Assembly (NCBI RefSeq): GCF_002741075.1
Contig: NZ_CP016634.1
Span: 3,812,001 to 3,876,000, forward strand
Reading direction: 5' to 3'
Source: Pseudomonas putida
GTDB taxonomy: Bacteria; Pseudomonadota; Gammaproteobacteria; Pseudomonadales; Pseudomonadaceae
Length of the DNA: 64,000 nucleotides
Below, piece after piece: positions 16,725-36,021 of this stretch. The notes below the pieces were generated by a model. It made no database searches. It was not told where the DNA came from and worked only from the letters and a program-made list of their open reading frames with translations. Within the stretch, counting starts at the first letter, position 1; every line of letters begins with the position of its first letter. The position numbers were made by a program, and so were the translations under genes.

Positions 16725-17579
16725 TCAGACCCTGCCCAACGCCACCGCGTGATGACGCAGGTGTTCATCGATGAAGCTGGCGATGAAGTAGTAGCTGTGG
16801 TCATAGCCTGGCTGCAGACGCAGGGTCAGCTCATGCCCACCCTTGCGCGCAGCCTGCTCCAGCGCCTGCGGCTTGAGCTGCTTCTCGAGAAAGTCATCCC
16901 GGTCACCCTGGTCGACCAGCAGCGGCGGGCATTGCCCGGCGCCCGTCTCGGCCAGCAGCACGCTGGCATCCCATTCGCGCCAGCGCGCCCGGTCGTCCCC
17001 CAGGTAACGGGAGAAGGCTTTCTCGCCCCACGGGCAATCCATCGGATTGCTGATTGGCGAAAAGGCCGACACCGAGCGGTAGCGCCCGGGATTGCGCAAG
17101 GCGCAAACCAGGGCCCCGTGCCCGCCCATGGAGTGACCGCTGATGCTGCGCAGGTCGGAAGCCGGGAAATGCGCCTCGACCAAGGCGGGCAACTCCTGCA
17201 CCACATAGTCGTGCATGCGGTAGTGCTGAGCCCAGGGCTGCTGGGTGGCGTTGAGGTAGAAGCCTGCGCCCAGGCCAAAGTCCCAGGCGCCATCCGGGTC
17301 ACCCGGCACCTGCTCGCCCCGCGGGCTGGTGTCGGGCGCGACGATGATCAGGCCAAGCTCTGCGGCCAGGCGCTGGGCGCCGGCCTTCTGCATGAAGTTC
17401 TCGTCCGTGCAGGTCAGACCGCTGAGCCAGTACAGCACCGGCAGCTTCTCGCCCTGCTCGGCCTGCGGCGGCAGGTACACGGCGAACACCATGTCGCAGC
17501 CCAGCACCTTGGAGTGGTGCCGGTAGCGCTTGTGCCAGCCGCCGAAACTCTTCTGGCAGGAGATGTTTTCCAGGCTCAT
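16725..17579 (-). CDS. fghA: S-formylglutathione hydrolase
   Basis: 284-residue esterase D-type hydrolase that splits S-formylglutathione into formate and glutathione, the second step of glutathione-dependent formaldehyde detoxification. The nucleophile Ser is in [10 protein letters not shown]. The typical N-terminus [19 protein letters not shown] is present. It follows frmA by 8 nt in the same operon. Confidence 0.95.
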   Translation of the reverse strand: MSLENISCQKSFGGWHKRYRHHSKVLGCDMVFAVYLPPQAEQGEKLPVLYWLSGLTCTDENFMQKAGAQRLAAELGLIIVAPDTSPRGEQVPGDPDGAWDFGLGAGFYLNATQQPWAQHYRMHDYVVQELPALVEAHFPASDLRSISGHSMGGHGALVCALRNPGRYRSVSAFSPISNPMDCPWGEKAFSRYLGDDRARWREWDASVLLAETGAGQCPPLLVDQGDRDDFLEKQLKPQALEQAARKGGHELTLRLQPGYDHSYYFIASFIDEHLRHHAVALGRV

Positions 17580-17587
17580 GGCAGACC

Positions 17588-18745
<1,158 letters not shown>

Positions 18746-18808
18746 TCAGGCGCTTTTGATGAATAATCCGGCTGAAGTAAAAACATTATTGCCATACAGG
18801 GATAATCA

Positions 18809-19705
18809 ATGAGCAGTCGCTGGGAAGGCATCGACGAATTCGTCGCGGTGGCCGAATCAGGTCAGTTCACCGCCGCCGCCGAACGTCTGGGTGTTTCCTC
18901 GTCCCACATCAGCCGGCAGATCGCCCGCCTGGAAGAGCGCCTGCAAACGCGGCTTCTGTACCGCAGTACCCGGCGGGTGACCCTGAGCGAGGCAGGCCAG
19001 ACCTTCCTGCAACACTGTCAGCGCTTGCAGGACGGCCGCGAGGAAGCCCTGCGTGCCATGGGCGATCTGGCCAGCGAACCCAAAGGCCTGCTGCGCATGA
19101 CCTGTGCGGTGGCGTATGGCGAACGCTTCATCGTGCCCCTGGTGACGCGCTTTATGGCCCTGTATCCGCAATTGCGTGTCGAGGTGGAACTGAGCAACCG
19201 AACGCTGGACCTGGTGCATGAAGGAATGGACCTGGCGATACGCCTCGGGCGCTTGCAGGACTCACGCCTGGTGGCCACCCGCCTCGCCCCACGGCGCATG
19301 TACCTGTGCGCCTCCCCTGCCTACCTTGAGCGCTATGGACGGCCCCACAGTCTGTCGGAACTGGCGCGGCACAACTGCCTGATTGGCAGCTCAGACCTTT
19401 GGGTGTTGCAACAGGATGGACGGGAGTTGAGCCAGCGGGTGCAAGGCAATTGGCGCTGCAACAGCGGGCAGGCGGTGCTGGACGCGGCGTTGCTGGGCAT
19501 GGGGTTATGCCAGTTGCCGGATTACTACGTGCTCGAGCACCTCAACAGCGGTGCACTGGTATCATTGCTCGAAGCGCATCAGCCACCGAACACGGCGGTG
19601 TGGGCGCTGCACCCTCAGCAACGGCACTTGTCACCGAAAGTACGGCGACTGGTGGATTATTTGAAGGAAGGGCTGGCGGGGCTGCCCGAGTATCGGCAAG
19701 GCTGA
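18809..19705 (+). CDS. LysR-family regulator next to frmA
   Basis: 298-residue LysR-type regulator with the N-terminal helix-turn-helix (IDEFVAVAESGQFTAAAERLG, then VSSSHISRQIARLE). It is divergent from frmA-fghA with a 108-bp gap, so it is the likely controller of formaldehyde detoxification, although direct proof is lacking. It is followed by a REP pair. Confidence 0.9.
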   Translation: MSSRWEGIDEFVAVAESGQFTAAAERLGVSSSHISRQIARLEERLQTRLLYRSTRRVTLSEAGQTFLQHCQRLQDGREEALRAMGDLASEPKGLLRMTCAVAYGERFIVPLVTRFMALYPQLRVEVELSNRTLDLVHEGMDLAIRLGRLQDSRLVATRLAPRRMYLCASPAYLERYGRPHSLSELARHNCLIGSSDLWVLQQDGRELSQRVQGNWRCNSGQAVLDAALLGMGLCQLPDYYVLEHLNSGALVSLLEAHQPPNTAVWALHPQQRHLSPKVRRLVDYLKEGLAGLPEYRQG

Positions 19706-19711
19706 GGAGTT

Positions 19712-19802
19712 CCGGCGACCTCTTCGCGGGCAAACCCGCGCAGGGATTGCGCAAGGCTTGAGCGCGGCGTTGTGAGAGCAGGTTTACCCGCGAAGAGACC
19801 GA
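19712..19802. repeat. REP pair between LysR gene and ispD
   Basis: Two inverted REP units: the first contains CTCTTCGCGGGCAAACCCGC (19720-19739) and the second its approximate complement, GGTTTACCCGCGAAGAGACC (19781-19800). They fold into a long hairpin between the convergent genes and may serve as a bidirectional transcription stop. Confidence 0.85.
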
Positions 19803-19818
19803 CGCAGGCGTCAGGCCT

Positions 19819-20526
19819 TCAGCGCCGCGTCGTCCAACGCTGGCGCAACCATTCCAAGTCTTCCGGGCGGGTGACCTTGATGTTGTCGCTGCGTCCTTCG
19901 ATCAAGCGCGGTGCCTGGCCGGACCATTCGATGGCCGAGGCCTCGTCCGTGACCACCACATCGGAGACCAGGCATTCGGCCAGGGCTCGGTGCAAGGCGC
20001 CCAGACGGAACATCTGCGGTGTGTAGGCCTGCCAGATGGTGCTGCGATCCACCGTGGCACCGACCCGCCCGTTGGCATCGGCGCGCTTGAGCGTGTCACG
20101 CGCGGGCACTGCCAACAAACCACCAACGGGGTCATCGGCCAGCTCCGAGAGCAGTCGGTCCAGATCGCTGCGCGCCAGATTCGGTCGCGCCGCGTCGTGC
20201 ACCAGCACCCAGTCGTTGTCAGCCGCACCTTGGGCATGCAGCAGCAGCAATGCATTGAGCACCGAGTCTGCCCGCTCGCGACCACCGGCCGCCCGCTGGA
20301 TACGCGGGTCGGTGGCACAGCGCAGGCCAGGCCAATAGGGGTCATCGAGGGCAATGCTGACCACCACGCCCTTGAGCGCGGGGTGGTCGAGAAAACAGTC
20401 GAGGCTATGCTCGAGAAGGGTCTGCCCGCCCAGTTGCAAGTACTGCTTGGGACGATCGGCAGCCATGCGGGCACCAATGCCCGCGGCGGGAATCACGGCC
20501 CAGAAAGCCGGTAGCGTTTGCGTCAT
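19819..20526 (-). CDS. ispD: 2-C-methyl-D-erythritol 4-phosphate cytidylyltransferase
   Basis: 235-residue IspD, the third step of the MEP isoprenoid pathway. The CTP-binding motif is AAGIGARMAADRPKQYL. Its start overlaps the ftsB stop by 4 nt, a conserved ftsB-ispD arrangement. In many bacteria ispF follows ispD; here ispF is about 3.2 kb away beyond the frmA-fghA/LysR block, which suggests that this block was inserted between them. Confidence 0.97.
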   Translation of the reverse strand: MTQTLPAFWAVIPAAGIGARMAADRPKQYLQLGGQTLLEHSLDCFLDHPALKGVVVSIALDDPYWPGLRCATDPRIQRAAGGRERADSVLNALLLLHAQGAADNDWVLVHDAARPNLARSDLDRLLSELADDPVGGLLAVPARDTLKRADANGRVGATVDRSTIWQAYTPQMFRLGALHRALAECLVSDVVVTDEASAIEWSGQAPRLIEGRSDNIKVTRPEDLEWLRQRWTTRR

Positions 20527-20804
20527 TTCTGCGGCAACTGGTAGAGGGTTTCGCCCTCCTTGACCATCCCCAGCTCGTGACGAGCCCGCTCTTCCACGGT
20601 CTCCATACCTTTTTTCAACTCCAGAACTTCAGCATACAGCACGCGATTACGCTCGAGCAGCCGCTCGTTTTCCGCATGCTGTTCGGCGATCTGCTGCTTG
20701 AGCTCGGCCACTTGCGCCAGGCTGCCGTTACCCACCCAAAGGCGGTACTGCAGGCCGCCGAGCAGCAGGAGCAGGACGAGAAACAACCAATAGGGACTGC
20801 GCAT
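20523..20804 (-). CDS. ftsB: Cell division protein FtsB
   Basis: 93-residue bitopic membrane protein. A single membrane segment (SPYWLFLVLLLLLGGLQYRL) is followed by a coiled coil (about residues 28-65) and the conserved end RARHELGMVKEGE. It joins FtsL and FtsQ in the divisome and signals septal synthesis. The start MRSPYWLFLVLL at 20804 is the family start. It lies downstream of eno in the usual order. Confidence 0.95.
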   Translation of the reverse strand: MRSPYWLFLVLLLLLGGLQYRLWVGNGSLAQVAELKQQIAEQHAENERLLERNRVLYAEVLELKKGMETVEERARHELGMVKEGETLYQLPQK

Positions 20805-20850
20805 CAAGATATCCAGAGGTAAAAGGCCGCCGCAGCGAGCTTCCGATAGC

Positions 20851-20878
20851 ACGAAGCCTGGCCGAGGCCAGGCTTCGT
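20851..20878. terminator. Strong palindrome between eno and ftsB
   Basis: A perfect 13-bp stem (ACGAAGCCTGGCC, GA, complement) with a second, weaker inverted repeat upstream (CGTCTGA 20899-20905 with TCAGACG 20923-20929). There is no T-tract. It probably ends or dampens eno transcription before ftsB. Confidence 0.6.
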
Positions 20879-20961
20879 CGACAGAAACCCGTAAGAGGCG
20901 TCTGACGGTTCAGTGCGAACGTTCAGACGGCCTCGGCTGCTGCCTTTTTACCATCTCTTGC

Positions 20962-22369
<1,408 letters not shown>

Positions 22370-22400
22370 TGAGGGCGGTACTTTACCGGAGAAATGAGCT

Positions 22401-24899
<2,499 letters not shown>

Positions 24900-25147
24900 T
24901 TAAAGCGGTCAGCGCCGCCGGAGAAAGCGAAGGAAGGCCGAAGCCCCCGATCACCTGCGTCAATCACAGTGCATCTCGAACAACTGCCGCGTCTGTACAA
25001 ACCAGGGGTATCCCCGGCATGGAGCTCGCTCGTCATTTTAAGAATCAGCCCAGCAAAAAACTGCTTGGTAATCGGCAACTGCTGTGTTTTCGAGGAACCC
25101 ACAGAAGCTGTATCAAGAAGGGAGGGTAGTCTACCCGAATGTACCCT

Positions 25148-26443
25148 TCAGCTCAAACCTTGCACGCTCGTCGGCGCCCGCCAGTGCAACTGGATACCGC
25201 CCTGCCCTGCCAGGGGCAGGTTGGCCACCGCCAGCAGGCGCTCGCCCTGGCACAGCAACGGCAGACGCGAGCGTACAAAATGCGGGACCTGCAGCTCGTT
25301 GAGCAGGCGCTTGAGGTCACGACGGCCTCGTCCTGGCACCTCGAGCACCTCGCCGCCCACGCGGTAGCGCACCTGCACCTCACCTGGCGGACAATCCCCC
25401 TGCAAGGACACGCAACCATTGCCCGGCAGCGTCAAAGGCTCCTCTGGGTCCGCCCAGTTCAGCCCCCCTTCGACCGGCGTCAGCCATGGACCAGTCAACC
25501 ACCAGATGCGCCCATGGCTGCGCTGCAGCATGCCATCGCCCAGTTGCCACACAGGCTGGGCATCGATGGCTGCGTCACGCAGGCTGTCCCAGCCAGCCCA
25601 GTGACGGGCATCGGGTAACCGGGTCCGACTGCTCAACCAATACTGCAGGGCATTTCGCTGACGCGCTGGCGACAACGCCTCAAGCGCGGCCAGGTCGAGA
25701 GAGTCCAGCCCGAGCCAGGCAAACGGCGCCCCTTGGGCTGCACCCGCCAAGTCATCTGCCGCCAGCTCATCCAGCAGGCCCAGCGCCTCACTCAGATGCC
25801 CGGCACTGCGCGCCAGGTTGCCCACAGCCTGGGGCCAACGCTGATTCAGCACTGGAAACACCTCGCCACGCAGGTAGTTTCGGGCATAGGTGGTATCGGC
25901 GTTGGACGGATCCTCGATCCAGCGAAGCCCATGGGCACTGGCCTGCGCGAGCAACTGCGCCCGACCGACCGTCAGCAAAGGCCGAGCCAGCCACCCTTGC
26001 CCCAAGGGCCGCATCCTCGGCATGGCCGCCAACCCACGCAAGCCGGCGCCGCGCAACAGGCGAAAGAGCAATGTTTCGGCCTGGTCCTCCCGGTGTTGCC
26101 CCGTGAACAGCACCTCCCCGGCCCCGAGTATCTGCGTGAACGCCGCGTAGCGGGCATCGCGGGCCGACTGTTCCAAGCTTGCACCAGGCGCGACCTGAAC
26201 ATGGATGACCTGGAGTTCAAGACCCAGCCCATCGCAGATCGACTGGCAATGTTGCGGCCAATCATCCGCAGCCGCTTGCAGGCCATGGTGAATGTGCACG
26301 GCGCGCAATGGCGGGGTCTCATGACGACGAGCGTAATCGGCCAGCAGGTGCAGGAGGACGGTGGAGTCGAGGCCGCCGGAGAAAGCGACGTGCCAGGCGG
26401 GGGCATTGAGCCAGGGGGAAAGCTGGGGGGTGAGGTTGATCAT
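25148..26443 (-). CDS. tilS: tRNA(Ile)-lysidine synthase
   Basis: 431-residue TilS, which modifies C34 of tRNA-Ile(CAU) to lysidine so that it reads AUA. The PP-loop motif is FSGGLDSTVLL near residue 22; the C-terminal substrate-binding domain follows. The start MINLTPQLSPW at 26443 has GAGGTC 7 nt upstream. It lies between accA and pyrG, as usual in Pseudomonas. Confidence 0.95.
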   Translation of the reverse strand: MINLTPQLSPWLNAPAWHVAFSGGLDSTVLLHLLADYARRHETPPLRAVHIHHGLQAAADDWPQHCQSICDGLGLELQVIHVQVAPGASLEQSARDARYAAFTQILGAGEVLFTGQHREDQAETLLFRLLRGAGLRGLAAMPRMRPLGQGWLARPLLTVGRAQLLAQASAHGLRWIEDPSNADTTYARNYLRGEVFPVLNQRWPQAVGNLARSAGHLSEALGLLDELAADDLAGAAQGAPFAWLGLDSLDLAALEALSPARQRNALQYWLSSRTRLPDARHWAGWDSLRDAAIDAQPVWQLGDGMLQRSHGRIWWLTGPWLTPVEGGLNWADPEEPLTLPGNGCVSLQGDCPPGEVQVRYRVGGEVLEVPGRGRRDLKRLLNELQVPHFVRSRLPLLCQGERLLAVANLPLAGQGGIQLHWRAPTSVQGLS

Positions 26444-26470
26444 CAGGACCTCACATGACGGAGGATCATC

Positions 26471-26564
26471 GGGGGCGCTTTGCACCCCATTCGCGGGCAA
26501 ACCCGCTCCCACAACGACAGCATTGCTCTCGATGGCAGCGCTGTACCTGTGGGAGCGGCCCCGG
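26471..26564. repeat. REP pair between accA and tilS
   Basis: TTCGCGGGCAAACCCGCTCC (26490-26509) and a facing GTGGGAGCGGCCCCGG unit near 26549-26564. It lies between two co-directional genes and resembles the other REPs in the window. Confidence 0.75.
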
Positions 26565-26569
26565 ATGAA

Positions 26570-27517
26570 TCAGACGCCGTAGCTCATCAGGCGGTCGTAA
26601 CGACGGGCCAGCAGCGCATCGCTGTCGAACTTGCCCAGCATCTCCAGCTGCTCGACCAAATCGGCGCGAATGCTTTCGGACATCTTTGCAGGGTCACGGT
26701 GGGCGCCGCCCAGAGGCTCGCCGATGACTTTATCGACGATGTTCAGGCTCTTCAGGCGCTCAGCGGTGATGCCCATGGCCTCGGCAGCATCGGCAGCCTT
26801 GTCGGCGGTTTTCCAGAGGATCGAGGCGCAGCCTTCCGGCGAGATCACCGAGTAGGTGGAATACTGCAGCATGTTCAGTTGGTCGCACACACCGATGGCC
26901 AGCGCACCACCGGAACCACCCTCACCGATGACCGTGGCGATGATCGGGGTTTTCAGGCGTGCCATCACACGCAGGTTCCAGGCGATGGCCTCGCTCTGGT
27001 TGCGCTCTTCGGCGTCGATCCCAGGGTAGGCACCCGGGGTGTCGATGAAGGTCAGGATCGGCATCTTGAAGCGCTCGGCCATTTCCATCAGGCGGCAGGC
27101 CTTGCGGTAGCCTTCCGGACGCGGCATGCCGAAGTTGCGACGGACTTTCTCGCGCACTTCACGGCCTTTCTGGTGACCGATGACCATCACAGGCTTGCCG
27201 TCCAGACGCGCGGTACCGCCGACGATCGCGGCGTCGTCAGCGAAGTGACGGTCACCGTGCAACTCTTCGAACTCGGTGAAGATGTGGTCGATGTAGTCCA
27301 GGGTATAGGGACGACGAGGATGACGGGCAAGGCGGGCGATCTGCCAGCTGGTCAGGTTGCCGAAGATGCTTTCGGTCAGGGTATTGCTCTTGTCTTGCAG
27401 ACGGGCAATTTCATCGCTGATGTTCAGCGAATTGTCGTTGCCCACCAGGCGCAGCCCTTCGATCTTGGCTTGCAGGTCGGCAATCGGCTGTTCGAAATCG
27501 AGGAAATTCGGGTTCAT
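26570..27517 (-). CDS. accA: Acetyl-CoA carboxylase carboxyltransferase alpha subunit
   Basis: 315-residue AccA, half of the carboxyltransferase of acetyl-CoA carboxylase (malonyl-CoA for fatty acid synthesis). Conserved blocks: [39 protein letters not shown] and [13 protein letters not shown]. The start at 27517 is the family start; a 2-codon longer version is possible. It is downstream of dnaE, as in E. coli. Confidence 0.97.
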   Translation of the reverse strand: MNPNFLDFEQPIADLQAKIEGLRLVGNDNSLNISDEIARLQDKSNTLTESIFGNLTSWQIARLARHPRRPYTLDYIDHIFTEFEELHGDRHFADDAAIVGGTARLDGKPVMVIGHQKGREVREKVRRNFGMPRPEGYRKACRLMEMAERFKMPILTFIDTPGAYPGIDAEERNQSEAIAWNLRVMARLKTPIIATVIGEGGSGGALAIGVCDQLNMLQYSTYSVISPEGCASILWKTADKAADAAEAMGITAERLKSLNIVDKVIGEPLGGAHRDPAKMSESIRADLVEQLEMLGKFDSDALLARRYDRLMSYGV

Positions 27518-27622
27518 AGGCATCCGTCTTGGGTCTACGGCCAGGCGGCCGGCCGGTTGATCCGTTTGGCGCCCTACCTTAAGGGATCAGGCGCATTCAG
27601 GTCGAGATTAAAATTCGTCGGT

Positions 27623-31147
<3,525 letters not shown>

Positions 31148-31212
31148 GGAAAATCCTATAGCAGTGCCAGACAACAAGAGCGGGATTGTAGCGTAAAAGC
31201 CATGAAAGTTTT

Positions 31213-31329
31213 GGGGCCGCTTTGCGCCCCTTCGCGGGTAAAAGCCCCTCTCACAACCGTCACAACCCGCGAACGCGATGCAACACCTGTGGGAGCGGGT
31301 TTACCCGCGAAAGGCCACGAAGCGGCCCC
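31213..31329. repeat. REP pair between rnhB and dnaE
   Basis: Outer arms GGGGCCGC/GCGGCCCC enclose TTCGCGGGTAAAAGC (31231-31245) and the facing GAGCGGGTTTACCCGCGAAA (31294-31313). It is a long imperfect hairpin between two co-directional genes that are adjacent in many gammaproteobacteria. Confidence 0.85.
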
Positions 31330-31335
31330 AATGGA

Positions 31336-31959
31336 TCAGATCAAAGAGTCGGTAATGCCCTCGCGGGCCTCCCACGCTGCGCGCACCGGCGCAAAGGAAC
31401 GCCGATGAATCGGTGTCGGCCCTAGACGCGCCAACGCCTCAAGGTGAACAGGCGTTGGATACCCCTTGTGTCCCCCGATCCCATAGCCGGGATAGATCAG
31501 CTCGAATGCGCTCATCTCCCGATCACGGGTGACCTTGGCCAGGATCGAGGCAGCCGCGATGGCCGGTACCTTGGCATCCCCTTGAACAACCGGCGCCGCT
31601 GGCACCGCCAGCTTGGGGCAGCGGTTGCCGTCGATCAGCGCGAGCTTGGGCGTGATGCTCAACCCTTCCACTGCACGCTGCATGGCCAGCATGGTGGCCT
31701 GAAGTATATTCAGCCGGTCGATTTCCTCGACCTCGGCCCGCGCAATGCAGAAGCTCAAGGCTTTTTCGCAGATCTCGTCGAACAGCGCTTCACGCTTGGC
31801 TTCGGTGAGCTTCTTCGAGTCATTGAGCCCCAGGATCGGCCGCTGTGGATCGAGGATCACCGCGGCAGTGACCACAGCCCCGCACAGCGGGCCACGGCCG
31901 ACTTCATCGACGCCGGCGACCAGTTCCTCGACCAGGTTGAAATCCAGCCCCATTTGCAT
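31336..31959 (-). CDS. rnhB: Ribonuclease HII
   Basis: 207-residue RNase HII, which cuts RNA in RNA-DNA hybrids and removes misincorporated ribonucleotides. Catalytic acids lie in [14 protein letters not shown] and the later [12 protein letters not shown] block supports the family. It starts 1 nt after lpxB stops, so the two are coupled. Confidence 0.97.
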   Translation of the reverse strand: MQMGLDFNLVEELVAGVDEVGRGPLCGAVVTAAVILDPQRPILGLNDSKKLTEAKREALFDEICEKALSFCIARAEVEEIDRLNILQATMLAMQRAVEGLSITPKLALIDGNRCPKLAVPAAPVVQGDAKVPAIAAASILAKVTRDREMSAFELIYPGYGIGGHKGYPTPVHLEALARLGPTPIHRRSFAPVRAAWEAREGITDSLI

Positions 31960-31960
31960 C

Positions 31961-33088
31961 CTATCGGTCTCTCAGCAAGGCCAGCACCGCCTCGGCCGCC
32001 TGGTTGGAGGCGTCACGGCGCAGGGTGCGGTGAATCTGATCGAAGCTTTCGGTCTGCTGTGTGCCATTGCCGATCAGCGGCGCCACGGTCTGGGCCAAGG
32101 CTTCGCTGGTGGCGGCATCCTGCAGCAACTCCGGCACCAGCAGGCGCTGGGCCAGCAGGTTGGGCAGCGACACGTAGGGGCTCTTCACCATGCGCTTGAG
32201 AATCCAGTAGGTCAGCGGCGCCAGGCGATAGGCGACCACCATGGGCCGCTTGTACAGCAGCGCCTCCAGGGTCGCGGTGCCCGAAGCGATGAGCACGGCG
32301 TCACAGGCCGCCAGGGCCTGGTGCGAGCGACCATCGAGCAGGGTTACCGGCAGATCGCGCCCTTGCAGCATCTGTTCGAGCTGAGCACGTCGCGCCGGGT
32401 TGGCGCAGGGCGAGACAAAACGCACGCCCGGCACGAGTTCACGCAGCCGCTGGGCTGTATCGAGAAACAACTCGCCCAGACGGCCGACTTCGCCACCGCG
32501 ACTGCCCGGCATCAACGCCACCAACGGCCCATCGCCAGCACCTATCGCCTCACGGGCCGCCTGGCGGTCGGCCTCGAGGGGGATCGTGTCAGCCAGCGGA
32601 TGACCGACGAAGCGCACCGGAACGCCCTGCTCTTCATAGAACTTCGCTTCGAAGGGGAACAGGGTGAGCATCAGGTCGCAGCCTTCGCGAATCTTGAGCA
32701 CGCGCTTCTGCCGCCAGGCCCATACCGAAGGGCTCACGTAATGCACGGTCTTGATCCCGGCCTGACGCAGCTTCAGTTCGATATTGAGGGTGAAATCCGG
32801 CGCATCGATGCCGATGAATACGTCGGGCTTTTCGGCGATCAGGGTGCTGATCAGCTCCTTTCGGCGCTTGAGCAACTCGCGCAGGCGCCCGAGCACTTCG
32901 ACCAAGCCCATGACCGCCAGGCGCTCCATGGGGAAGTAGGACACCAGGCCCTCGGCTTCCATCAAGGGACCGCCGACACCGATGAAACGCACATCAGGAT
33001 GGCGCGCCTTGAGGGCACGCATCAGACCGGAGCCAAGAATATCGCCACTGGCCTCACCCGCGACCAGCGCCACGCAAAGCTGGGCCAT
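31961..33088 (-). CDS. lpxB: Lipid-A-disaccharide synthase
   Basis: 375-residue GT19 glycosyltransferase, which joins UDP-2,3-diacylglucosamine and lipid X. N-terminal [18 protein letters not shown] is the family signature; it continues with [13 protein letters not shown] start at [12 protein letters not shown] (33088), 1 nt after the lpxA stop. It acts at the cytoplasmic face of the inner membrane. Confidence 0.97.
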   Translation of the reverse strand: MAQLCVALVAGEASGDILGSGLMRALKARHPDVRFIGVGGPLMEAEGLVSYFPMERLAVMGLVEVLGRLRELLKRRKELISTLIAEKPDVFIGIDAPDFTLNIELKLRQAGIKTVHYVSPSVWAWRQKRVLKIREGCDLMLTLFPFEAKFYEEQGVPVRFVGHPLADTIPLEADRQAAREAIGAGDGPLVALMPGSRGGEVGRLGELFLDTAQRLRELVPGVRFVSPCANPARRAQLEQMLQGRDLPVTLLDGRSHQALAACDAVLIASGTATLEALLYKRPMVVAYRLAPLTYWILKRMVKSPYVSLPNLLAQRLLVPELLQDAATSEALAQTVAPLIGNGTQQTESFDQIHRTLRRDASNQAAEAVLALLRDR

Positions 33089-33089
33089 G

Positions 33090-33866
33090 TCAGCGGGTGA
33101 TGCCGCGGGCGGAACTGAGAATCGACTGACGGAACAGCTCGACCTCGGGGAACTGGGAAGAAAGCTCGCCCAGCTCGTTGATCGCATCCTCCACGGTCAG
33201 GCCGTGGCGATAGACGATCTTGTAGGCACGGCGCAGGGCATGGATGACCTCGTCGCTGAAGCCCCGACGACGCATGCCCTCGAAGTTCATGCTGCGGGCC
33301 TCGGCAGGGCTGCCGAACACCGTGACGAACGCTGGCACGTCCTTGCCAATGGCTGTTCCCATACCGGAGAAGGCGTGGGCGCCGATGTGGCAATACTGGT
33401 GCACCAGGGTATAACCGGACAGGATCGCCCAGTCTCCCACGTGCACATGGCCGGCCAGCGCGGTGTTGTTGACCAGGATGCAGTGGTTACCGATGACGCT
33501 GTCATGCCCGATATGGGCATAGGCCATGATCAGGTTGTGGTCGCCCAGCGTGGTTTCCGAGCGATCCTGGATGGTGCCACGGTGAATGGTCACGCCTTCG
33601 CGGATCACATTGTGATCTCCGATCACCAGACGCGTGGGCTCACCCTTGTACTTGAGGTCAGGGGTGTCCTCGCCGATGGAGGAGAACTGGAAGATACGAT
33701 TGTGCTTGCCGATGCGAGTCGGCCCTTTGAGCACCACATGAGGGCCAATGACGGTGCCCTCACCAATCTCCACGCCTGGGCCTACGATCGACCAGGGGCC
33801 TACCTCGACACCGTCGGCAATCTTGGCCGACGGATCGATGATCGCCCGAGGATCAATCGAACTCAT
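33090..33866 (-). CDS. lpxA: Acyl-[ACP]-UDP-N-acetylglucosamine O-acyltransferase
   Basis: 258-residue LpxA, the first step of lipid A synthesis. It has hexapeptide repeats from residue 1 ([20 protein letters not shown] onward), forming a left-handed beta-helix, and an alpha-helical C-terminus. The catalytic His is in the [19 protein letters not shown] block or close by. The start MSSIDPRAI overlaps fabZ by 4 nt. Confidence 0.97.
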   Translation of the reverse strand: MSSIDPRAIIDPSAKIADGVEVGPWSIVGPGVEIGEGTVIGPHVVLKGPTRIGKHNRIFQFSSIGEDTPDLKYKGEPTRLVIGDHNVIREGVTIHRGTIQDRSETTLGDHNLIMAYAHIGHDSVIGNHCILVNNTALAGHVHVGDWAILSGYTLVHQYCHIGAHAFSGMGTAIGKDVPAFVTVFGSPAEARSMNFEGMRRRGFSDEVIHALRRAYKIVYRHGLTVEDAINELGELSSQFPEVELFRQSILSSARGITR

Positions 33867-34303
33867 AGGGAGCGTTCCGCGCAAGTGATCTCTGCCGAGC
33901 AGACCGGCTTGCCGTCGACCAGGGCGCGGCACTCGAACTTCCAGATCATGCTCTTGCGGCTGAGGAACTTGGCTTCCAGCACCAGCTGGTCACCAGGCAG
34001 CACCGGCTGGCGGAAGCGCAGCTTGTCGGAGCCGACGAAATAGTAAAGGGTGCCGTCCGCCGGTTTGGCATCGAGCATCTTGAATCCGAGAATCCCGGCC
34101 GCCTGGGCCATCGCCTCGATGATCAGCACGCCCGGCATGATTGGATGCGCCGGGAAGTGGCCATTGAAGAACGGCTCGTTGATGCTGACATTCTTGTAGG
34201 CACGAATGCTCTGGGCCTCGAAATCCAGATCCGTCACCCGGTCCACCAGCAGGAACGGGTAACGGTGAGGCAGGTATTCGCGAATCTCGTTGATGTCCAT
34301 CAT
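33863..34303 (-). CDS. fabZ: 3-hydroxyacyl-[ACP] dehydratase FabZ
   Basis: 146-residue hot-dog fold dehydratase in fatty acid elongation. The active-site His and Glu are in [21 protein letters not shown] choose [17 protein letters not shown] (34303); the second Met is an alternative. It is positioned between lpxD and lpxA, where it balances the supply of acyl-ACP for lipid A and phospholipid. Confidence 0.97.
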   Translation of the reverse strand: MMDINEIREYLPHRYPFLLVDRVTDLDFEAQSIRAYKNVSINEPFFNGHFPAHPIMPGVLIIEAMAQAAGILGFKMLDAKPADGTLYYFVGSDKLRFRQPVLPGDQLVLEAKFLSRKSMIWKFECRALVDGKPVCSAEITCAERSL

Positions 34304-34416
34304 TTCGGGGGGAAGCCTGTAATAAGAATAGGGAGCGCAGGTGCTGACCATACGCTCCTTTTGCAATCCAAAGAGGAGCCAGCTAGCGTCTGTTCACTCT
34401 TGCTCAGGGAATGGTA

Positions 34417-35472
34417 TCAGCCTTCTGATGCCGGCTGGCCACCTGAGGTCACGGTATCGACACGTTTTTCCACCTGCTGGAGACGCTTGGACATTTCATC
34501 CAGCTGGCGGATACGCGCGGCGCTCTTGCGCCATTCGGCCAAAGGTTGCATGGCCGTGCCGGAAGAATAGCCGCCCGGTTCAGTGATCGAACGGGTGACC
34601 ATGGTCATACCGGAAACGAATACGTTGTCGCAAACATCGATGTGACCCACCATGCCGACGCCACCGGCGATCATGCAATGCTTGCCGATGCGCGTGCTGC
34701 CGGAAATCCCGACACAGGCCGCCATCGCCGTGTGGTCACCAACCTGCACGTTGTGGGCGATCTGGATCTGGTTGTCGAGCTTGACGCCATTGCCGATTCG
34801 GGTGTCCGACAGGGCCCCACGGTCAACGGCGGTATTCACGCCGATCTCAACGTCGTCACCCAGGGTAACGCCGCCGATCTGGGCGATCTTCTGCCACACG
34901 CCCTTCTCGTTGGCAAAGCCAAAGCCTTCTCCACCGATCACGGCACCGGACTGGATCACCACGCGCTTACCGATGGTCACGTCGTGATACAGCGTGACAC
35001 GCGGTGCGAGCCAGCCGCCCTCACCGATCACACAACGTGCGCCAATGAAACAGTGGGCACCGATCGTCACGTTCGCGCCGATCCGCGCGCCGCTTTCGAT
35101 CACCGCAAACGGGCCGACACTGGCGCTGGCATCGACCTGCGCGTCCTCATGCACCACGGCGCTGGGATGGATTCCCGCCACAGCCTTGGGCTTTGGATCG
35201 AACAGGTGCGAAATCCGGGCGTACGCAAGGTAGGGGTCCGCCACGATCAGTGCGTTTCCGGCGAAGCCTTCGGCGTCCTCGGCCTTGAGCAGCACCGCGC
35301 CTGCCTGGGAATCGTCCAGGTATTTGCGATACTGCTTGTTGGCAAGGAAGCTCAACTGCCCGGCGGTGGCCTCCTGCAAGGTGGCCAACCCGGTGATCTG
35401 TAGGGTCTCGGGGCCTTTGAGTTGCGCCCCGAGGGCCTCGGCCAGCTGGCCGAGCGTCATGGTCACGGTCAT
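34417..35472 (-). CDS. lpxD: UDP-3-O-acylglucosamine N-acyltransferase
   Basis: 351-residue LpxD, the third step of lipid A synthesis. It has an N-terminal uridine-binding domain (about residues 1-100), then hexapeptide repeats ([20 protein letters not shown]), the catalytic His in [15 protein letters not shown], and a C-terminal helix. It is 1 nt downstream of skp. Confidence 0.97.
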   Translation of the reverse strand: MTVTMTLGQLAEALGAQLKGPETLQITGLATLQEATAGQLSFLANKQYRKYLDDSQAGAVLLKAEDAEGFAGNALIVADPYLAYARISHLFDPKPKAVAGIHPSAVVHEDAQVDASASVGPFAVIESGARIGANVTIGAHCFIGARCVIGEGGWLAPRVTLYHDVTIGKRVVIQSGAVIGGEGFGFANEKGVWQKIAQIGGVTLGDDVEIGVNTAVDRGALSDTRIGNGVKLDNQIQIAHNVQVGDHTAMAACVGISGSTRIGKHCMIAGGVGMVGHIDVCDNVFVSGMTMVTRSITEPGGYSSGTAMQPLAEWRKSAARIRQLDEMSKRLQQVEKRVDTVTSGGQPASEG

Positions 35473-35473
35473 A

Positions 35474-35977
35474 TCAACGGGCTTGATTCATGCGCTCGAT
35501 GACTTGGCGGGTGATGTCGTATTGCGGCTTGACATCGATTACCGCGCCGCGCTCGAGCACCAGGTCGTAGCCGCCTTTCTTGATCACTTCCTCAACAGCG
35601 CCGTCCAGTTTGGGCTTGAGCTGCTTGAGCATGTCACGGTCAGCTACGGCCTTGGCCTCGTTCAGCTCCTTGGACTGGAACTGGAAGTCGCGGGCCTTTT
35701 GCTTGAACTCGAGTTCCAGACGCTCGCGCTCCTGCTGTTGCATCTTGTCGCCGCCCTTGATCAGACGGTCCTGGATGCCTTTGGCGCTGCTTTCCAGGTT
35801 CTTGAGCTTGGTCAGCTGCGGACCGAACTTCTTCTCGGCATCGACGGCGTACTTCTTGGCTGCGTCGGATTCGAGCAGTGCCATCTGATAGTTCAGCACG
35901 GCGACCTTCATTTCGGCGAAAGCCGGGGTGGCGACCAGCGCCGCGGCCATCACGGCCAGTTGGGTCAACTTACGCAC
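35474..35977 (-). CDS. skp: Periplasmic chaperone Skp (OmpH)
   Basis: 167-residue Skp, a jellyfish-like trimer that carries unfolded outer-membrane proteins. There is a signal peptide ([21 protein letters not shown]), then a mature part dominated by long Lys/Glu-rich helices (about residues 45-130). It sits between bamA and lpxD in the standard order. Confidence 0.95.
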   Translation of the reverse strand: MRKLTQLAVMAAALVATPAFAEMKVAVLNYQMALLESDAAKKYAVDAEKKFGPQLTKLKNLESSAKGIQDRLIKGGDKMQQQERERLELEFKQKARDFQFQSKELNEAKAVADRDMLKQLKPKLDGAVEEVIKKGGYDLVLERGAVIDVKPQYDITRQVIERMNQAR

Positions 35978-36021
35978 GATGCACTCCTGGATAAACCGTT
36001 GTCGTTAAGCAAGGGCCGACC

